Source: Verrucomicrobiales bacterium
GTDB taxonomy: Bacteria; Verrucomicrobiota; Verrucomicrobiia; Verrucomicrobiales; V1-33
Assembly: GCA_028293305.1 (NCBI GenBank)
Contig: JAQGPD010000513.1
Span: 1-16,296 of the forward strand
DNA length: 16,296 nucleotides
Direction of reading: 5' to 3'
Numbering within the stretch: the first letter of the stretch is position 1; each line of letters opens with the position of its first letter. The notes under the pieces were generated by a model that saw only the letters and a program-made list of their open reading frames with translations, was not told where the DNA came from and did not search any database. Positions 16,177 through 16,296 of the stretch are shown one piece after another. Made by a program: the position numbers and the translations under genes.

Positions 16177-16247
16177 AAAAAACCCGGACCGCCCGCTCAA
16201 AACAGAAAACTCCCGTTACCGTGGTTTCCTCAGTGCCCCAAAAAAAG

Positions 16248-16290
16248 CAGCGAGCCCAAAAAGAAAGGAGCCCGGGCCTCCCGGCCCGGG
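16248..16290 (-). terminator. Hairpin element E with T-tract on the minus strand
   Basis: Its stem and loop are identical to element C (CCCGGGCC/GGCCCGGG, TCCC loop, 16271-16290), followed on the minus strand by CTCCTTTCTTTTTGGG. It lies about 95 bases beyond the 5' block of paralog 2, as C lies beyond that of paralog 1, so it appears to be part of a repeated unit. An inverted partner would fall outside the window. Confidence 0.55.
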
Positions 16291-16296
16291 TGTTTC

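Noticed and set aside
10733..16290. CRISPR-like reading of the repeated hairpins
   Set aside because: The copies are unevenly spaced, in both orientations and separated by genes; there are no regular spacers and no cas genes.

Overview
The window looks like chromosomal DNA of a GC-rich bacterium, most likely of the Verrucomicrobiota/PVC group. Four things suggest this: a very large exported protein of cadherin-like repeats ending in a lamin-tail domain; exported proteins with a DxDxDG loop and a C-terminal FLRL-type end; a zinc-ribbon plus single-helix membrane protein; and a general lack of Shine-Dalgarno sequences. The assignment is by protein style, not by any marker gene.

Layout. (1) 1-4217, minus strand: the N-terminal 1405 codons of a giant secreted protein that runs off the left edge. 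It has a signal peptide, seven cadherin/VCBS-like repeats, two of them interrupted by foreign jelly-roll-like domains, then a lamin-tail domain. (2) 4218-4555: divergent promoter region. (3) 4556-5839, plus: zinc-ribbon, one-TM protein of unknown function. (4) 5840-6280: non-coding, with short tandem repeats and AT-rich palindromes. (5) 6281-8671, plus: tex, an RNA-binding transcription accessory protein with a Gly/Pro/Asn-rich tail. (6) 8672-10610: an inserted-looking segment carrying one minus-strand OLD-type AAA ATPase/TOPRIM gene, a probable phage-defence type nuclease. Just beyond it, at 10611-10700, is a second diverged copy of the last ~28 codons of tex. (7) 10701-10974: non-coding, with a pair of inverted GC-rich hairpin elements. 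(8) 10975-11553, plus: small two-helix membrane protein with an acyl-carrier-like soluble end. (9) 11570-13666 and 13999-16122, both minus: tandem paralogous exported proteins of ~700 residues. They share a 54-nt 5' block and a C-terminal 119 residues that are about 90% identical. Hairpin elements of the same family as in (7) lie next to them.

The genes do not form one operon: orientation switches repeatedly and hairpin/T-tract elements lie between units. The most notable structures are the duplicated tex 3' end around a single defence-like gene (a possible integration hotspot that restores the end of tex), the five-copy hairpin family arranged as inverted pairs, the two domain insertions at equivalent places in cadherin-like repeats, and the tandem exported paralogs whose ends are far more alike than their middles.
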